Source: Burkholderiaceae bacterium | GTDB lineage: Bacteria; Pseudomonadota; Gammaproteobacteria; Burkholderiales; Burkholderiaceae_C | Assembly: GCA_024235855.1 (NCBI GenBank) | Contig: JACKLN010000021.1 | Span: forward strand, 1-8,630 | Direction: 5' to 3' | DNA length: 8,630 nt | Shown here: positions 1 through 6,310 of the stretch, piece by piece | Numbering within the stretch: the stretch's first letter is position 1 | How the letters are laid out: every line of letters starts with the position of its first letter | Made by a program: the position numbers and the translations under genes | The notes under the pieces: generated by a model | What the model was told of the DNA's origin: nothing | Databases searched by the model: none | Seen by the model: the letters and a program-made list of their open reading frames with translations, nothing else

Positions 1-1508
1 ACGGCGCTCTCGGGGCTGACGTGCAGCACGCAGCTGCCGTAGTGGGTGCCGCTCATGCGGGCGTCGCTCAGGCGCAGCAGGTCGCGCACGCCGCGGTCCA
101 GCAGCTTCTTGGGGATCGGCAGGTTGCCCCATTCCGGCATGCCGGGCGCGCCCACCGGGCCGCCACCGCGCAGCACCAGCACGCAGTCCTCGTCCACCGG
201 CAGGGCGGGGTCGTGGATGCGCGCCATCATGTCGGCCGGGCCGTCGAAGACGACGGCGCGGCCGCGGTGGCGGAAGTAGCGCGGGCTGGCGGCGGCAGGC
301 TTCATCACCGCACCGCCGGGGCAGAGGTTGCCGCGCAGCACCGCCAGCGCGCCATTGGCGCTGACGGGGCGGTCCAGCGGGCGGATGACCTCGTCGTCCA
401 GCAAGGCCCGGCCTTCGAGGTTCCGGCCCAGCGTGAGGCCGGTCACCGTGGTCTCGTCCAGCGACAGCCGGTCGCGCAGGCGCTGCATCAGCGCCGGGAG
501 GCCGCCGGCGTAGTGGAAGTCCTCCATCAGCCGGTCGCCGCTGGGGAACAGGTTGGCCAGCACCGGCACCTCGCGGCCCAGGCGGTCCAGGTCGTCCAGC
601 GAGAGGTCCACGCCGGCTCGCCCGGCCATCGCGATGATGTGGATGGCGGCATTGGTGCTGCCGCCCAGCGCCATCTGCACGGTGGCGGCGTTGAGGAAGG
701 CGCCTCGCGTCAGGATGCGCTGCGGCGTCAGGCCCTCGCGCACCATCGCCACGATGCGTTCGCCGGCCGTGGTGGTGTTGCGCACGTGCTGGGCGTCCAT
801 CGCCGGCACGGCGGTGCTGCCGGGCAGCGCCAGGCCCAGCGCCTCGACGATGGCCGTCATCGTGCTGGCCGTGCCCATGGTGTTGCAGGTGCCGGGGCTG
901 CGCGTCATGCGCGCTTCCAGTGCGATCCACTCGGCGGCGTCGATGCGGCCGGCCTGGTGCTCGTCCCAGAACAGCCGCGTGTGCGTGCCCGCGCCCACGG
1001 TGCGCGCCTCGCAACCCTGCGGCGTACGGCGAAGGTGGCGGTCGTTGAGCATCGGCCCGGCGGCGACGAAGATCGTCGGCAGACCGGCGCTGATGGCGCC
1101 CATCACCGTGGCCGGCGTGGTCTTGTCGCAACCGGCCAGCAGCACCACGCCGTCCACCGGGTGCGAGCGCAGCAGCTCCTCCACCTCCAGCGCCAGCAGG
1201 TTGCGGTAGAGCATCGTCGTCGGCTTGACGATGACCTCGCCCAGGCTCAAGGCCGGCAGCTCGAACGGTGTGCCGCCGGCCATCAGGATGCCGCGCCGCA
1301 CGCTCTCGGCGCGCTCGCGCAGGTGGGCGTGGCAGGGCGAGAGCTCGCTCCAGGTGTTGACGATGGCGATGCACGGCCGCGTCAGCACGTCCTGCCGGCG
1401 CAGGCCCTGCTGCTGCATGCGCTGGCGGTGCGCGAAGCCGCGCATGCCGGCGTCGGCGAACCAGCGCCGGCTGCGCAGCGGGGGAAAGCCCGGGGTGTCG
1501 TCCGACAT
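1..1508 (-). CDS. IlvD/Edd-family sugar-acid dehydratase, L-arabinonate dehydratase-like (3' end cut)
   Basis: This gene encodes an iron-sulfur hydro-lyase that should convert an aldonate to its 2-keto-3-deoxy acid in the cytoplasm. The window shows 502 residues; the last 70-80 of a family member of about 580 lie beyond base 1. Seen in the sequence: the N-terminal LRSRRW start typical of the sugar-acid branch, NTWSELSPCH (C59), AGCDKTTP (C127, K129), GTCNTMGTAST (C208), LGGSTNA near 281-287 and SDARMSGT near 481-488. In characterised L-arabinonate dehydratase the equivalent three cysteines bind a [2Fe-2S] cluster, the lysine is at the Mg site and the SGT serine is catalytic, so the enzyme looks intact. 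The exact substrate (arabinonate, xylonate, fuconate, galactonate) cannot be read from the sequence. The ATG at 1508-1506 fits the family N-terminus but has no Shine-Dalgarno. The gene is divergent from a GntR-like LacI regulator, which probably represses it. Confidence 0.9.
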   Translation of the reverse strand, partial: MSDDTPGFPPLRSRRWFADAGMRGFAHRQRMQQQGLRRQDVLTRPCIAIVNTWSELSPCHAHLRERAESVRRGILMAGGTPFELPALSLGEVIVKPTTMLYRNLLALEVEELLRSHPVDGVVLLAGCDKTTPATVMGAISAGLPTIFVAAGPMLNDRHLRRTPQGCEARTVGAGTHTRLFWDEHQAGRIDAAEWIALEARMTRSPGTCNTMGTASTMTAIVEALGLALPGSTAVPAMDAQHVRNTTTAGERIVAMVREGLTPQRILTRGAFLNAATVQMALGGSTNAAIHIIAMAGRAGVDLSLDDLDRLGREVPVLANLFPSGDRLMEDFHYAGGLPALMQRLRDRLSLDETTVTGLTLGRNLEGRALLDDEVIRPLDRPVSANGALAVLRGNLCPGGAVMKPAAASPRYFRHRGRAVVFDGPADMMARIHDPALPVDEDCVLVLRGGGPVGAPGMPEWGNLPIPKKLLDRGVRDLLRLSDARMSGTHYGSCVLHVSPESA

Positions 1509-1522
1509 GTTAGCGGTAACAT
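1507..1522. promoter_or_regulatory. Palindromic operator, LacI/GntR type
   Basis: The sequence ATGTTAGCGGTAACAT has perfect 6-base arms (ATGTTA/TAACAT) around a 4-base centre. It lies between the divergent dehydratase and LacI-type regulator genes and overlaps two bases of the dehydratase start codon. It closely resembles the operator recalled for E. coli GntR/IdnR (ATGTTA-N4-TAACAT), and the adjacent regulator resembles E. coli GntR. Inference: this is the binding site of the regulator starting at 1560, controlling the dehydratase and perhaps itself. Its position at the start codon means a bound protein would block transcription initiation or early elongation. Confidence 0.75.
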
Positions 1523-1524
1523 TA
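1519..1524 (-). promoter_or_regulatory. Candidate -10 element of the dehydratase gene
   Basis: Read on the minus strand this is TAATGT (4 of 6 with TATAAT), ten bases before the dehydratase ATG. It overlaps the right arm of the palindromic operator. No good -35 is seen at the right distance. If used, transcription would begin within a few bases of the ATG, which fits the absence of a ribosome binding site. This is a weak prediction. Confidence 0.3.
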
Positions 1525-1546
1525 GTGCGAGACGGAGCGAGCCGCC

Positions 1547-1552
1547 AGAGGA
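1547..1552 (+). promoter_or_regulatory. Ribosome binding site deciding the GTG start of the LacI-type regulator
   Basis: AGAGGA lies seven bases before the GTG at 1560. It is the only purine-rich site near the beginning of the helix-turn-helix domain and therefore fixes the start codon. Confidence 0.65.
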
Positions 1553-1559
1553 CAAACCC

Positions 1560-2615
1560 GTGCCCATCGACCCCGACAACGATGCTGCACCGCGGCAGCG
1601 CCGCGGCCACGGCCGCGTGACCTTGCGTGACGTGGCCGCGGCCGCGGGTGTCACGGCCATCACCGTGTCGCGCTACCTGCGACAACCTGGGGTGGTGGCG
1701 CCAGCCACGGCAGACGCCATCCAGGCGGCGCTTTCGGCCACCGGCTACGTGCCCAACAAGCAGGCCGGCGTGCTGGCCAGTGGCCGCGGCAGCATCGTGG
1801 CGGCCTTGGTGCCCAACCTGGCGCACTCGATCTTTGCCGAGACCCTGCAGGGTCTGTCACGCAAGCTGGAGGCCGCGGGTCTGGAACTGCTGGTGGCCGC
1901 GACGGGCTACAGCCTCGAGCGTGAAGAGGCGCAGATCCGTGCGCTGCTGGGTTGGGCGCCGCGCGCGTTGGTGGTCACCGGGCGACACCACACGCCAGGC
2001 GCGCTGAAGCTGCTGCGCGAGGCGCATGATGGCGGCTGCACGGTGGTGGAGATGTGGGACCTGCACGCGCGGCGCCAGAATGGCTTTGCGCAGGTGGGAT
2101 TCAGCCACCGGGCGGCTGGGCGGCGCATGGCCGAGCACCTGCTGGCGCGTGGCCACCGTCGTCTGGCCTATGTGGACAGTGCCGTCGAAGGCGACGACCG
2201 CGCACGCGAACGCGGCGACGGCTTCGTGGCCGCCGCGCAGGCAGCCGGTGCCGAGGTGCGGCGCCTGACGGCGCCGGCCGGTGAACCCATCACCGCGGGC
2301 CGTGCGGTGCCCGGCCTGCTGCGGACGGCGGAGCGCCCACCGACGGCCTGCGCGCTGGCCAACGACCACCTGGCCTGCGGCGCCCTGCTGGGCGCGCAGG
2401 CGCTGGGTCTGCGCGTGCCGGACGATCTGGCCCTGCTGGGCTTCGGTGACTTCGAACTGGCCGCGCACCTGGCGCCGGGGCTGACGACGCTGGCGCCGCC
2501 GCGGCGCGAGATCGGCGAGCGCGCCGCCACGCTGCTGCTGGCCGAACCGGACCCGGCGGCGGTGCCCGAGCGCGTGGTGGTGGACTGCCCGCTGGTGTTG
2601 CGCGGCAGCAGCTGA
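1560..2615 (+). CDS. LacI-family transcriptional regulator, GntR (gluconate repressor)-like
   Basis: The product is a 351-residue DNA-binding repressor. The N-terminal helix-turn-helix (about residues 20-66, VTLRDVAAAAGVTAITVSRYL) is typical LacI family. It is followed by a hinge (about 67-76) and a periplasmic-binding-protein-like sensor domain (about 78-347). Motifs such as VTAITVSRYLRQP, GYVPN, FAETLQG, the TGRHHTP stretch and a CALANDHLACGA segment match my recollection of E. coli GntR closely, which suggests a sugar-acid effector. The start is taken as GTG at 1560 because AGAGGA (1547-1552) lies seven bases upstream and no in-frame ATG fits. The frame stays open far upstream only because it is antisense to the dehydratase. 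The divergent dehydratase and the operator in the 51-base gap make it the likely local repressor. The effector is unknown. Confidence 0.9.
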   Translation: MPIDPDNDAAPRQRRGHGRVTLRDVAAAAGVTAITVSRYLRQPGVVAPATADAIQAALSATGYVPNKQAGVLASGRGSIVAALVPNLAHSIFAETLQGLSRKLEAAGLELLVAATGYSLEREEAQIRALLGWAPRALVVTGRHHTPGALKLLREAHDGGCTVVEMWDLHARRQNGFAQVGFSHRAAGRRMAEHLLARGHRRLAYVDSAVEGDDRARERGDGFVAAAQAAGAEVRRLTAPAGEPITAGRAVPGLLRTAERPPTACALANDHLACGALLGAQALGLRVPDDLALLGFGDFELAAHLAPGLTTLAPPRREIGERAATLLLAEPDPAAVPERVVVDCPLVLRGSS

Positions 2616-2620
2616 GGGAG

Positions 2621-2645
2621 CCGGCCGGCCGGGATCGGCCCGGGC
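2621..2645 (+). other. GC-only hairpin region after the LacI-type gene
   Basis: The short gap after the regulator contains several alternative 5-base stems, for example GGCCG (2627-2631) with CGGCC (2636-2640), or CCGGG (2629-2633) with CCCGG (2639-2643). No T-run follows, so it is not a convincing intrinsic terminator. It may still stall or protect RNA ends between the regulator and trhO. Confidence 0.3.
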
Positions 2646-2647
2646 GC

Positions 2648-2653
2648 GACAAT
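2648..2653 (+). promoter_or_regulatory. Candidate -10 element of trhO, leaderless type
   Basis: GACAAT (4 of 6 with TATAAT) lies exactly seven bases before the trhO ATG, and no Shine-Dalgarno is present. A -10 at this distance would place the first transcribed base at or next to the start codon. There is no recognisable -35. The LOG gene has the same arrangement and spacing. Confidence 0.4.
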
Positions 2654-2660
2654 CGGGCCC

Positions 2661-3512
2661 ATGGACGACGCCCCGCCCACCTCGGCGCTGCAGCACAGTG
2701 CCTTCTACCGCTTCACGCCGCTGGCCGACCCGCCGGCCGCCGCCGACACGTTGCGCACACTGGCCCAGGATCTGTGCGGCGCCATCATCGTTGCGCCCGA
2801 AGGCGTCAACGGCGCTGTCAGCGGCCTGCCAGGGGCCCTGGACGCCTTCGAGCGGGCCGTGCAGGCGCCCGATGTGCTGGGCGGCGCGCTGGCGGGCCTG
2901 GCGTTCAAGCGCAGCCCCTGCCGCACGGCGCCGTTCGCGCGCCTGAAGGTCAAGGTGCGGCCGGAGATCGTGGCCCTTGGCCTGCCCGCGCCAGCCACGC
3001 CCCTGCCACCGCCCGACGAGGCCGATGACAGCCACCTGTCGCCCGCCGCCTGGCGCGCGCTGCTGGGCCGCGACGACGTGGTGCTGCTCGACAACCGCAA
3101 TCACTTCGAATTCCGCCTCGGCCACTTCCGGAGCGCGGTGGATCCCGGCGTGCACCGCTTCAGCAGCTTCGTGCAGCACGTGCTCGACCACGCCGATGCC
3201 TGGCGCACCGCCGGCCGGCCGGTGGCGATGTACTGCACCGGTGGCGTGCGCTGCGACAAGACCGCACCCTGGATGCGCAGCCTGGGCCTGCAGGTCTACC
3301 AGCTGCAGGGCGGGGTGCTCAACTACTTCCAGCAACTGCCTGACGCCGAGCGCGACTGGCAGGGTGAGTGTTTTGTCTTCGACCGTCGGGTCGCGCTCGA
3401 CGTGCGCCTGCAGGAGACCGCGACCACCGCTGAGGCCGTCTTTGACGCCGACCGGCCCGAGGAGCGTTGGCGCCTGGAGCGCGCGCAGCGCCTGGACCGT
3501 TTCGGGGACTGA
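2661..3512 (+). CDS. trhO: tRNA uridine(34) hydroxylase TrhO (YceA family, rhodanese domain)
   Basis: This 283-residue protein belongs to the YceA/TrhO family, which performs oxygen-dependent 5-hydroxylation of uridine 34 in certain tRNAs on the way to (m)cmo5U-type wobble modifications. Seen: an N-terminal ferredoxin-like domain (about 13-110, with APEGVNGAVSG and the KVRPEIV segment) and a rhodanese domain (about 124-225). The active-site loop is YCTGGVRCDK with C192 and C198, followed by LQGGVLNYF. The protein ends about 40 residues after FVFDRRVAL. E. coli YceA is about 350 residues and, from memory, carries CXXC clusters after this point; here the QET sequence is kept but no cysteines follow. 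The start has no Shine-Dalgarno but fits the family N-terminus. The pseudouridine synthase gene begins seven bases after the stop, so the two are probably co-transcribed as an RNA-modification pair. Confidence 0.88.
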   Translation: MDDAPPTSALQHSAFYRFTPLADPPAAADTLRTLAQDLCGAIIVAPEGVNGAVSGLPGALDAFERAVQAPDVLGGALAGLAFKRSPCRTAPFARLKVKVRPEIVALGLPAPATPLPPPDEADDSHLSPAAWRALLGRDDVVLLDNRNHFEFRLGHFRSAVDPGVHRFSSFVQHVLDHADAWRTAGRPVAMYCTGGVRCDKTAPWMRSLGLQVYQLQGGVLNYFQQLPDAERDWQGECFVFDRRVALDVRLQETATTAEAVFDADRPEERWRLERAQRLDRFGD

Positions 3513-3519
3513 CCGGGGC

Positions 3520-4506
3520 ATGGCCCGTCCGCGCCCGGCCTGGCGGCCGCCGGCCCGCGACGGCGTCGGCGCCAGCCGCGTCGCCGCAACCCCGGGGCCC
3601 TGGTGCACCTGGGGCACGTTCCTGCCGCAGCGCCTGCCGGCGGCCCCGGACTGGCCCGAACGTCTGGCGCGCGGCGACGTGCTGGACGCCAACGGCCAGC
3701 CGCTGCGCGCCGACAGCCCCTGCACACCCGGTCAGGTGGCCTGGTACTGGCGGGCCCTGCCGCCGGAGCCGCGCGTGCCCTTCGAGATCGACGTGCTGCA
3801 CCGGTGCGAGCACCTGGTGGCGGTGGACAAGCCGCATTTCCTGCCTGTCACGCCAGGCGGCCGCTACCTGCAGGAGACGGTTCTGGTGCGCCTGAAGCGC
3901 GAGCTCGGCATCGACACCTTGGTGCCGCTGCACAGGCTCGACCGCGAGACGGCCGGCGTGCTGCTGTTCACCGTGCAGCCCGGCCTGCGTCGGCCCTACC
4001 ACGAGCTGTTCCTGCAACGCCGCGTGCACAAGGTCTACGAGGCGGTGGCGCCCTGGCGCGCGGACCTGGAATGGCCGGTGCTCCGGCGCAGCCGGCTGGT
4101 CGAGCGCGCGGGCGAGGCCTTCATGCAGATGCAGGAGGTCGAGGGCGAGGCCAATGCCGAGACCCGGGTGGAGTTGCTGCGGCGCCTCCCCCGGGACGGC
4201 GACGACGCGGAGCCGCGCGCCCACTACCGGCTGCAGCCGATCACCGGCCGCAAGCACCAGCTGCGCGTCCACATGGCCGCGCTCGGAATGCCCATCGACG
4301 GCGACCGGATCTACCCCCGACTGCTGCCGCCCGAGGACCCGCTGGCCGGCCCCGACTACCGCCAGCCGCTGCAGCTGCTGGCGCGCGAGCTGACCTTCGA
4401 CGACCCCGTGACCGGACAGTGCCGCAGTTTCAGCAGCCGCCTGCAGTTGAGGGCGCTGCAGGAGGTTCAGGCGCTCCCCGGACCGCCGGCGCCGCCGAAC
4501 CCGTAG
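3520..4506 (+). CDS. RluA-family pseudouridine synthase
   Basis: The 328-residue product should isomerise uridine to pseudouridine in rRNA or tRNA. The catalytic-domain signature PLHRLDRETAGVLLF is present with the catalytic aspartate at D141. Upstream is the VDKPHFLPVTPGG motif (about 104-116). The C-terminal ITGRKHQLRVHMAALGMPIDGD block (about residues 243-264) is also typical of the RluA/RsuA superfamily. The N-terminal 90 residues resemble a degenerate S4-like RNA-binding lead (LARGDVLDANGQPL). The frame is open far upstream, but the ATG at 3520 comes seven bases after the trhO stop and matches the expected domain start. A Shine-Dalgarno is weak (GGGG two bases before the ATG). The exact target base cannot be assigned. 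The 3' end overlaps the tail of the convergent LOG gene by 40 bases. Confidence 0.88.
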   Translation: MARPRPAWRPPARDGVGASRVAATPGPWCTWGTFLPQRLPAAPDWPERLARGDVLDANGQPLRADSPCTPGQVAWYWRALPPEPRVPFEIDVLHRCEHLVAVDKPHFLPVTPGGRYLQETVLVRLKRELGIDTLVPLHRLDRETAGVLLFTVQPGLRRPYHELFLQRRVHKVYEAVAPWRADLEWPVLRRSRLVERAGEAFMQMQEVEGEANAETRVELLRRLPRDGDDAEPRAHYRLQPITGRKHQLRVHMAALGMPIDGDRIYPRLLPPEDPLAGPDYRQPLQLLARELTFDDPVTGQCRSFSSRLQLRALQEVQALPGPPAPPNP

Positions 4507-5357
4507 CGCCCGCACAGCACCTCCCAGGCCTCGTCGGCGGTGTCGACCACGCTGAAGAGCTTCTCGTCGCCCGGGGAGATCATGCCGGTCTCCACCAGCC
4601 AGTCGAAGTCCACCAGGCGCGACCAGAACTCGCGGCCCACCAGCACCACCGGGCGGCGGCGGACCTTGCCGGTCTGCTGCAGCGTCAGCACCTCGAAGAG
4701 CTCGTCCATCGTGCCGAAGCCGCCGGGGAAGCAGACCAGGCCGATGCTGCGCATCAGGAAGTGCATCTTGCGCAGCGCAAAGTAGTGGAACTGGAAGCAC
4801 AGCTCCGGCGTGATGTACGGGTTGGGCGCCTGCTCGTGCGGCAGCACGATGTTCAGGCCGATGCTCTTGCCGCCGATCTCGAAGGCGCCGCGGTTGCCGG
4901 CTTCCATGATGCCGGGCCCGCCGCCGGTGACCACGACCACCGGCGTCTGGTGGTCACGCGTGCGCTCGGTGACCATGGCGGCAAAGCGGCGTGCCTCGTC
5001 GTAGTAGCGGCTCATGTCCAGCGCGCGTTCGGCCCGGGCCACCGCGGCGGCGTCGCCGATCGCCTGTGCCTCCTGCAGGCGCGCCTGCGCGTCCTCCGGC
5101 GCCGGGATGCGTGCACTGCCGAAGATGACGATGGTGGATTCGATGCCGAGCTCCTGCTGGATCAGTTCCGGCTTGAGCAGTTCGAGCTGCATGCGCACCG
5201 GCCGCAGTTCCTCGCGCAGCAGGAAGGCCTCGTCGGTGAAGGCCAGGCGGTACGCACTCTCGGGGCCCGCGTAGCGGTCCACCGGCTTGACCGCCAGGGC
5301 CTCGTCCTGCGCGCTGGGGAAGTTGCGCGCGTGCAGTTCGGCAAGTTTGTCGTCCAT
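4467..5357 (-). CDS. LOG-family (TIGR00730-like) nucleotide 5'-monophosphate phosphoribohydrolase
   Basis: This 296-residue Rossmann-fold protein carries the two hallmarks of the LOG/lysine-decarboxylase-like family: VTGGGPGIMEAGNRGA (about 144-158) and PGGFGTMDE (211-219, with catalytic-type E219). R196/K197 lie in between (ALRKMH). Family members cleave the N-glycosidic bond of nucleoside monophosphates, including cytokinin ribotides in some cases, releasing base and ribose 5-phosphate. The old 'lysine decarboxylase' label for the family is wrong. The N-terminal 75 residues and the helical insertion at about 86-135 make it longer than plant or short bacterial LOGs, as in larger proteobacterial forms. 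It lies 20 bases downstream of the GntR-type gene on the same strand but has its own possible -10, so it may be transcribed independently. The physiological substrate is unknown. Confidence 0.88.
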   Translation of the reverse strand: MDDKLAELHARNFPSAQDEALAVKPVDRYAGPESAYRLAFTDEAFLLREELRPVRMQLELLKPELIQQELGIESTIVIFGSARIPAPEDAQARLQEAQAIGDAAAVARAERALDMSRYYDEARRFAAMVTERTRDHQTPVVVVTGGGPGIMEAGNRGAFEIGGKSIGLNIVLPHEQAPNPYITPELCFQFHYFALRKMHFLMRSIGLVCFPGGFGTMDELFEVLTLQQTGKVRRRPVVLVGREFWSRLVDFDWLVETGMISPGDEKLFSVVDTADEAWEVLCGRYGFGGAGGPGSA

Positions 5358-5364
5358 GTCCGGG

Positions 5365-5370
5365 AGCTTA
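5365..5370 (-). promoter_or_regulatory. Candidate -10 element of the LOG gene, leaderless type
   Basis: On the minus strand this reads TAAGCT (3-4 matches to TATAAT), exactly seven bases before the LOG ATG. It sits in the 20-base gap after the GntR-type gene. There is no Shine-Dalgarno. The element resembles the trhO arrangement in distance and type. The -35 region would fall inside the upstream gene. Confidence 0.3.
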
Positions 5371-5377
5371 CGCCGGA

Positions 5378-6145
5378 TCAGTGACGGCTCAGGGTCTGCA
5401 CGTACTCGTGCGTGCCGGTGACCACGGTGGAGACGCGGTACTCCACGGGCCGGTCACCGAAGGTCAGCGCGGTGCGCCGCACCTCCAGCACCGGCTGGCT
5501 GCGGGCGATGCCCAGGGCCTGCGCCACGTCGGCGTCGGCCGCCACCGCGCGCACCCGCTCGCGGGCCCGCAGCACAGTGATGGCGAAGGCGTCCTGGTAC
5601 AGGCGGTAGATGGTGCTCGGACGCTCGACGAAGCGCTTGGCCGTCAGACCGCGGAAGTGCGAGAGCGGCAACTGCAGCCGGTCGTGCACCACGGCCCGGC
5701 CTTGCAGGCGCAGGCGGTTCTCGATCCGCCAGGCGGCACTGCCGGGGCGAAGGCCCAGCGCGTCGGCCGCGTCGTCGTCCAGTCGGCCGCGTTCGAAGCG
5801 GATGGTCTCCACCTCGGGCGCCTCGCGCAGCCCGTCGGCGCGCTCGACGTGGAAGAAGTGGAACAGGAAACGTTCGGCGTCGTGATGGGCCACGAAGGTG
5901 CCGCGGCCCTGGCGACGCAGCAGCACGTGGCTGGACACCAGTTCACCGACCGCCTGGCGCAAGGTGCCAATGGACACGCCGAACTGGCTGGCCAGGTCGC
6001 GCTCGTTGGGCAGCACCGATCCGGGCGGCATGGTGCCGGACTCGATGGCTGCCAGCAGGCGGCGCGCGACGACGCGGTACAGCGGCACGCCGACACCCTC
6101 GTGGACGATGGGTTGGAACGCAGGGAGTGGGCGGGCAGTGGGCAT
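5378..6145 (-). CDS. GntR-family regulator, HutC/FarR subfamily with UTRA domain
   Basis: The 255-residue product has an N-terminal winged helix-turn-helix (about 20-86: VPLYRVVARRLLAAIESG, GSVLPNERDLASQFGVS, TLRQAVGEL, RRQGRGTFVA) and a C-terminal UTRA effector domain (about 103-248). Typical UTRA features are seen, such as AAWRIENRLRLQGRAVVHDRLQLP and RRTALTFGDRPVEYRVS. Such proteins are dimeric repressors released by small organic ligands. The gene is divergent from the suyA-suyB operon, and two matching inverted repeats lie in the 165-base gap, so it very probably controls that operon and itself. The likely inducer is the operon substrate, for example sulfolactate; this is inference. The ATG at 6145 has no clear Shine-Dalgarno. 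The LOG gene follows 20 bases after its stop. Confidence 0.9.
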   Translation of the reverse strand: MPTARPLPAFQPIVHEGVGVPLYRVVARRLLAAIESGTMPPGSVLPNERDLASQFGVSIGTLRQAVGELVSSHVLLRRQGRGTFVAHHDAERFLFHFFHVERADGLREAPEVETIRFERGRLDDDAADALGLRPGSAAWRIENRLRLQGRAVVHDRLQLPLSHFRGLTAKRFVERPSTIYRLYQDAFAITVLRARERVRAVAADADVAQALGIARSQPVLEVRRTALTFGDRPVEYRVSTVVTGTHEYVQTLSRH

Positions 6146-6187
6146 GACCGTGATTCGGCAGCAGGACAGCGACGACCATAGACATGC

Positions 6188-6205
6188 AGGTCATTCAAAT
6201 GACCT
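6188..6205. promoter_or_regulatory. Operator O1, perfect inverted repeat
   Basis: AGGTCATTCAAATGACCT has perfect 8-base arms around a 2-base centre. It lies 43 bases upstream of the GntR-type start codon. Symmetric sites with GT and AC cores are usual for GntR-family proteins. The same half-sites recur in O2 with 12 of 18 identical positions. It is the likely binding site of the divergent regulator and is well placed to block the regulator's own promoter. Confidence 0.72.
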
Positions 6206-6217
6206 AGAGATTACGCT

Positions 6218-6235
6218 GAGTCATATGGATGACCT
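6218..6235. promoter_or_regulatory. Operator O2, imperfect copy of O1
   Basis: GAGTCATATGGATGACCT keeps the GTCAT/ATGAC arms of O1 in the same register. Its centre is 30 bases from the centre of O1, close to three helical turns, so two dimers would bind the same face of the DNA. It ends two bases before the candidate -35 of the suyA promoter. Confidence 0.65.
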
Positions 6236-6237
6236 GG

Positions 6238-6265
6238 TTGCCTTCGCCGGGCAGACGTCTACGAT
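6238..6265 (+). promoter_or_regulatory. Candidate sigma-70 promoter of the suyAB operon
   Basis: TTGCCT (6238-6243) and TACGAT (6260-6265) are separated by 16 bases, and each matches 4 of 6 consensus positions. Transcription would start near 6272, giving a leader of roughly 40 bases before the suyA ATG. O2 adjoins the -35, which fits control by the GntR-type regulator. Confidence 0.5.
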
Positions 6266-6299
6266 GCGCCGCAAGCGCAGCCAAGGTGAGCCGCGCGCT

Positions 6300-6304
6300 G
6301 GAGA
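6300..6304 (+). promoter_or_regulatory. Ribosome binding site of suyA
   Basis: GGAGA lies six bases before the ATG at 6311. It supports this start for the small subunit. Confidence 0.6.
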
Positions 6305-6310
6305 ACGCAG

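Noticed and set aside
21..1559. A long open plus-strand frame continuous with the LacI-type gene, suggesting a 864-residue protein
   Set aside because: It is antisense to the dehydratase, whose motifs are clear on the other strand. Its residues are low-complexity Ala/Arg/His/Gln runs. A Shine-Dalgarno and the HTH domain place the true start at 1560.
2621..2645. GC-rich hairpin as an intrinsic terminator of the LacI-type gene
   Set aside because: It has only 5-base stems in competing registers and no T-run. It is kept as a low-confidence structural feature only.
2977..3519. N-terminal extension of the pseudouridine synthase frame
   Set aside because: It overlaps trhO in another frame and has no domain content. 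The ATG at 3520, just after the trhO stop, gives the usual protein.
1857..3725. Minus-strand open frame of 622 residues across the LacI-type and trhO genes
   Set aside because: It is a shadow frame created by GC-rich codon use. It has no recognisable domain, and the opposite strand carries two well-supported genes.
3603..5384. Plus-strand open frame of 593 residues through the synthase and LOG genes
   Set aside because: It is Ala/Arg/Gly-rich, without motifs, and runs antisense to the LOG gene with its GGGPG and PGGFGT motifs.
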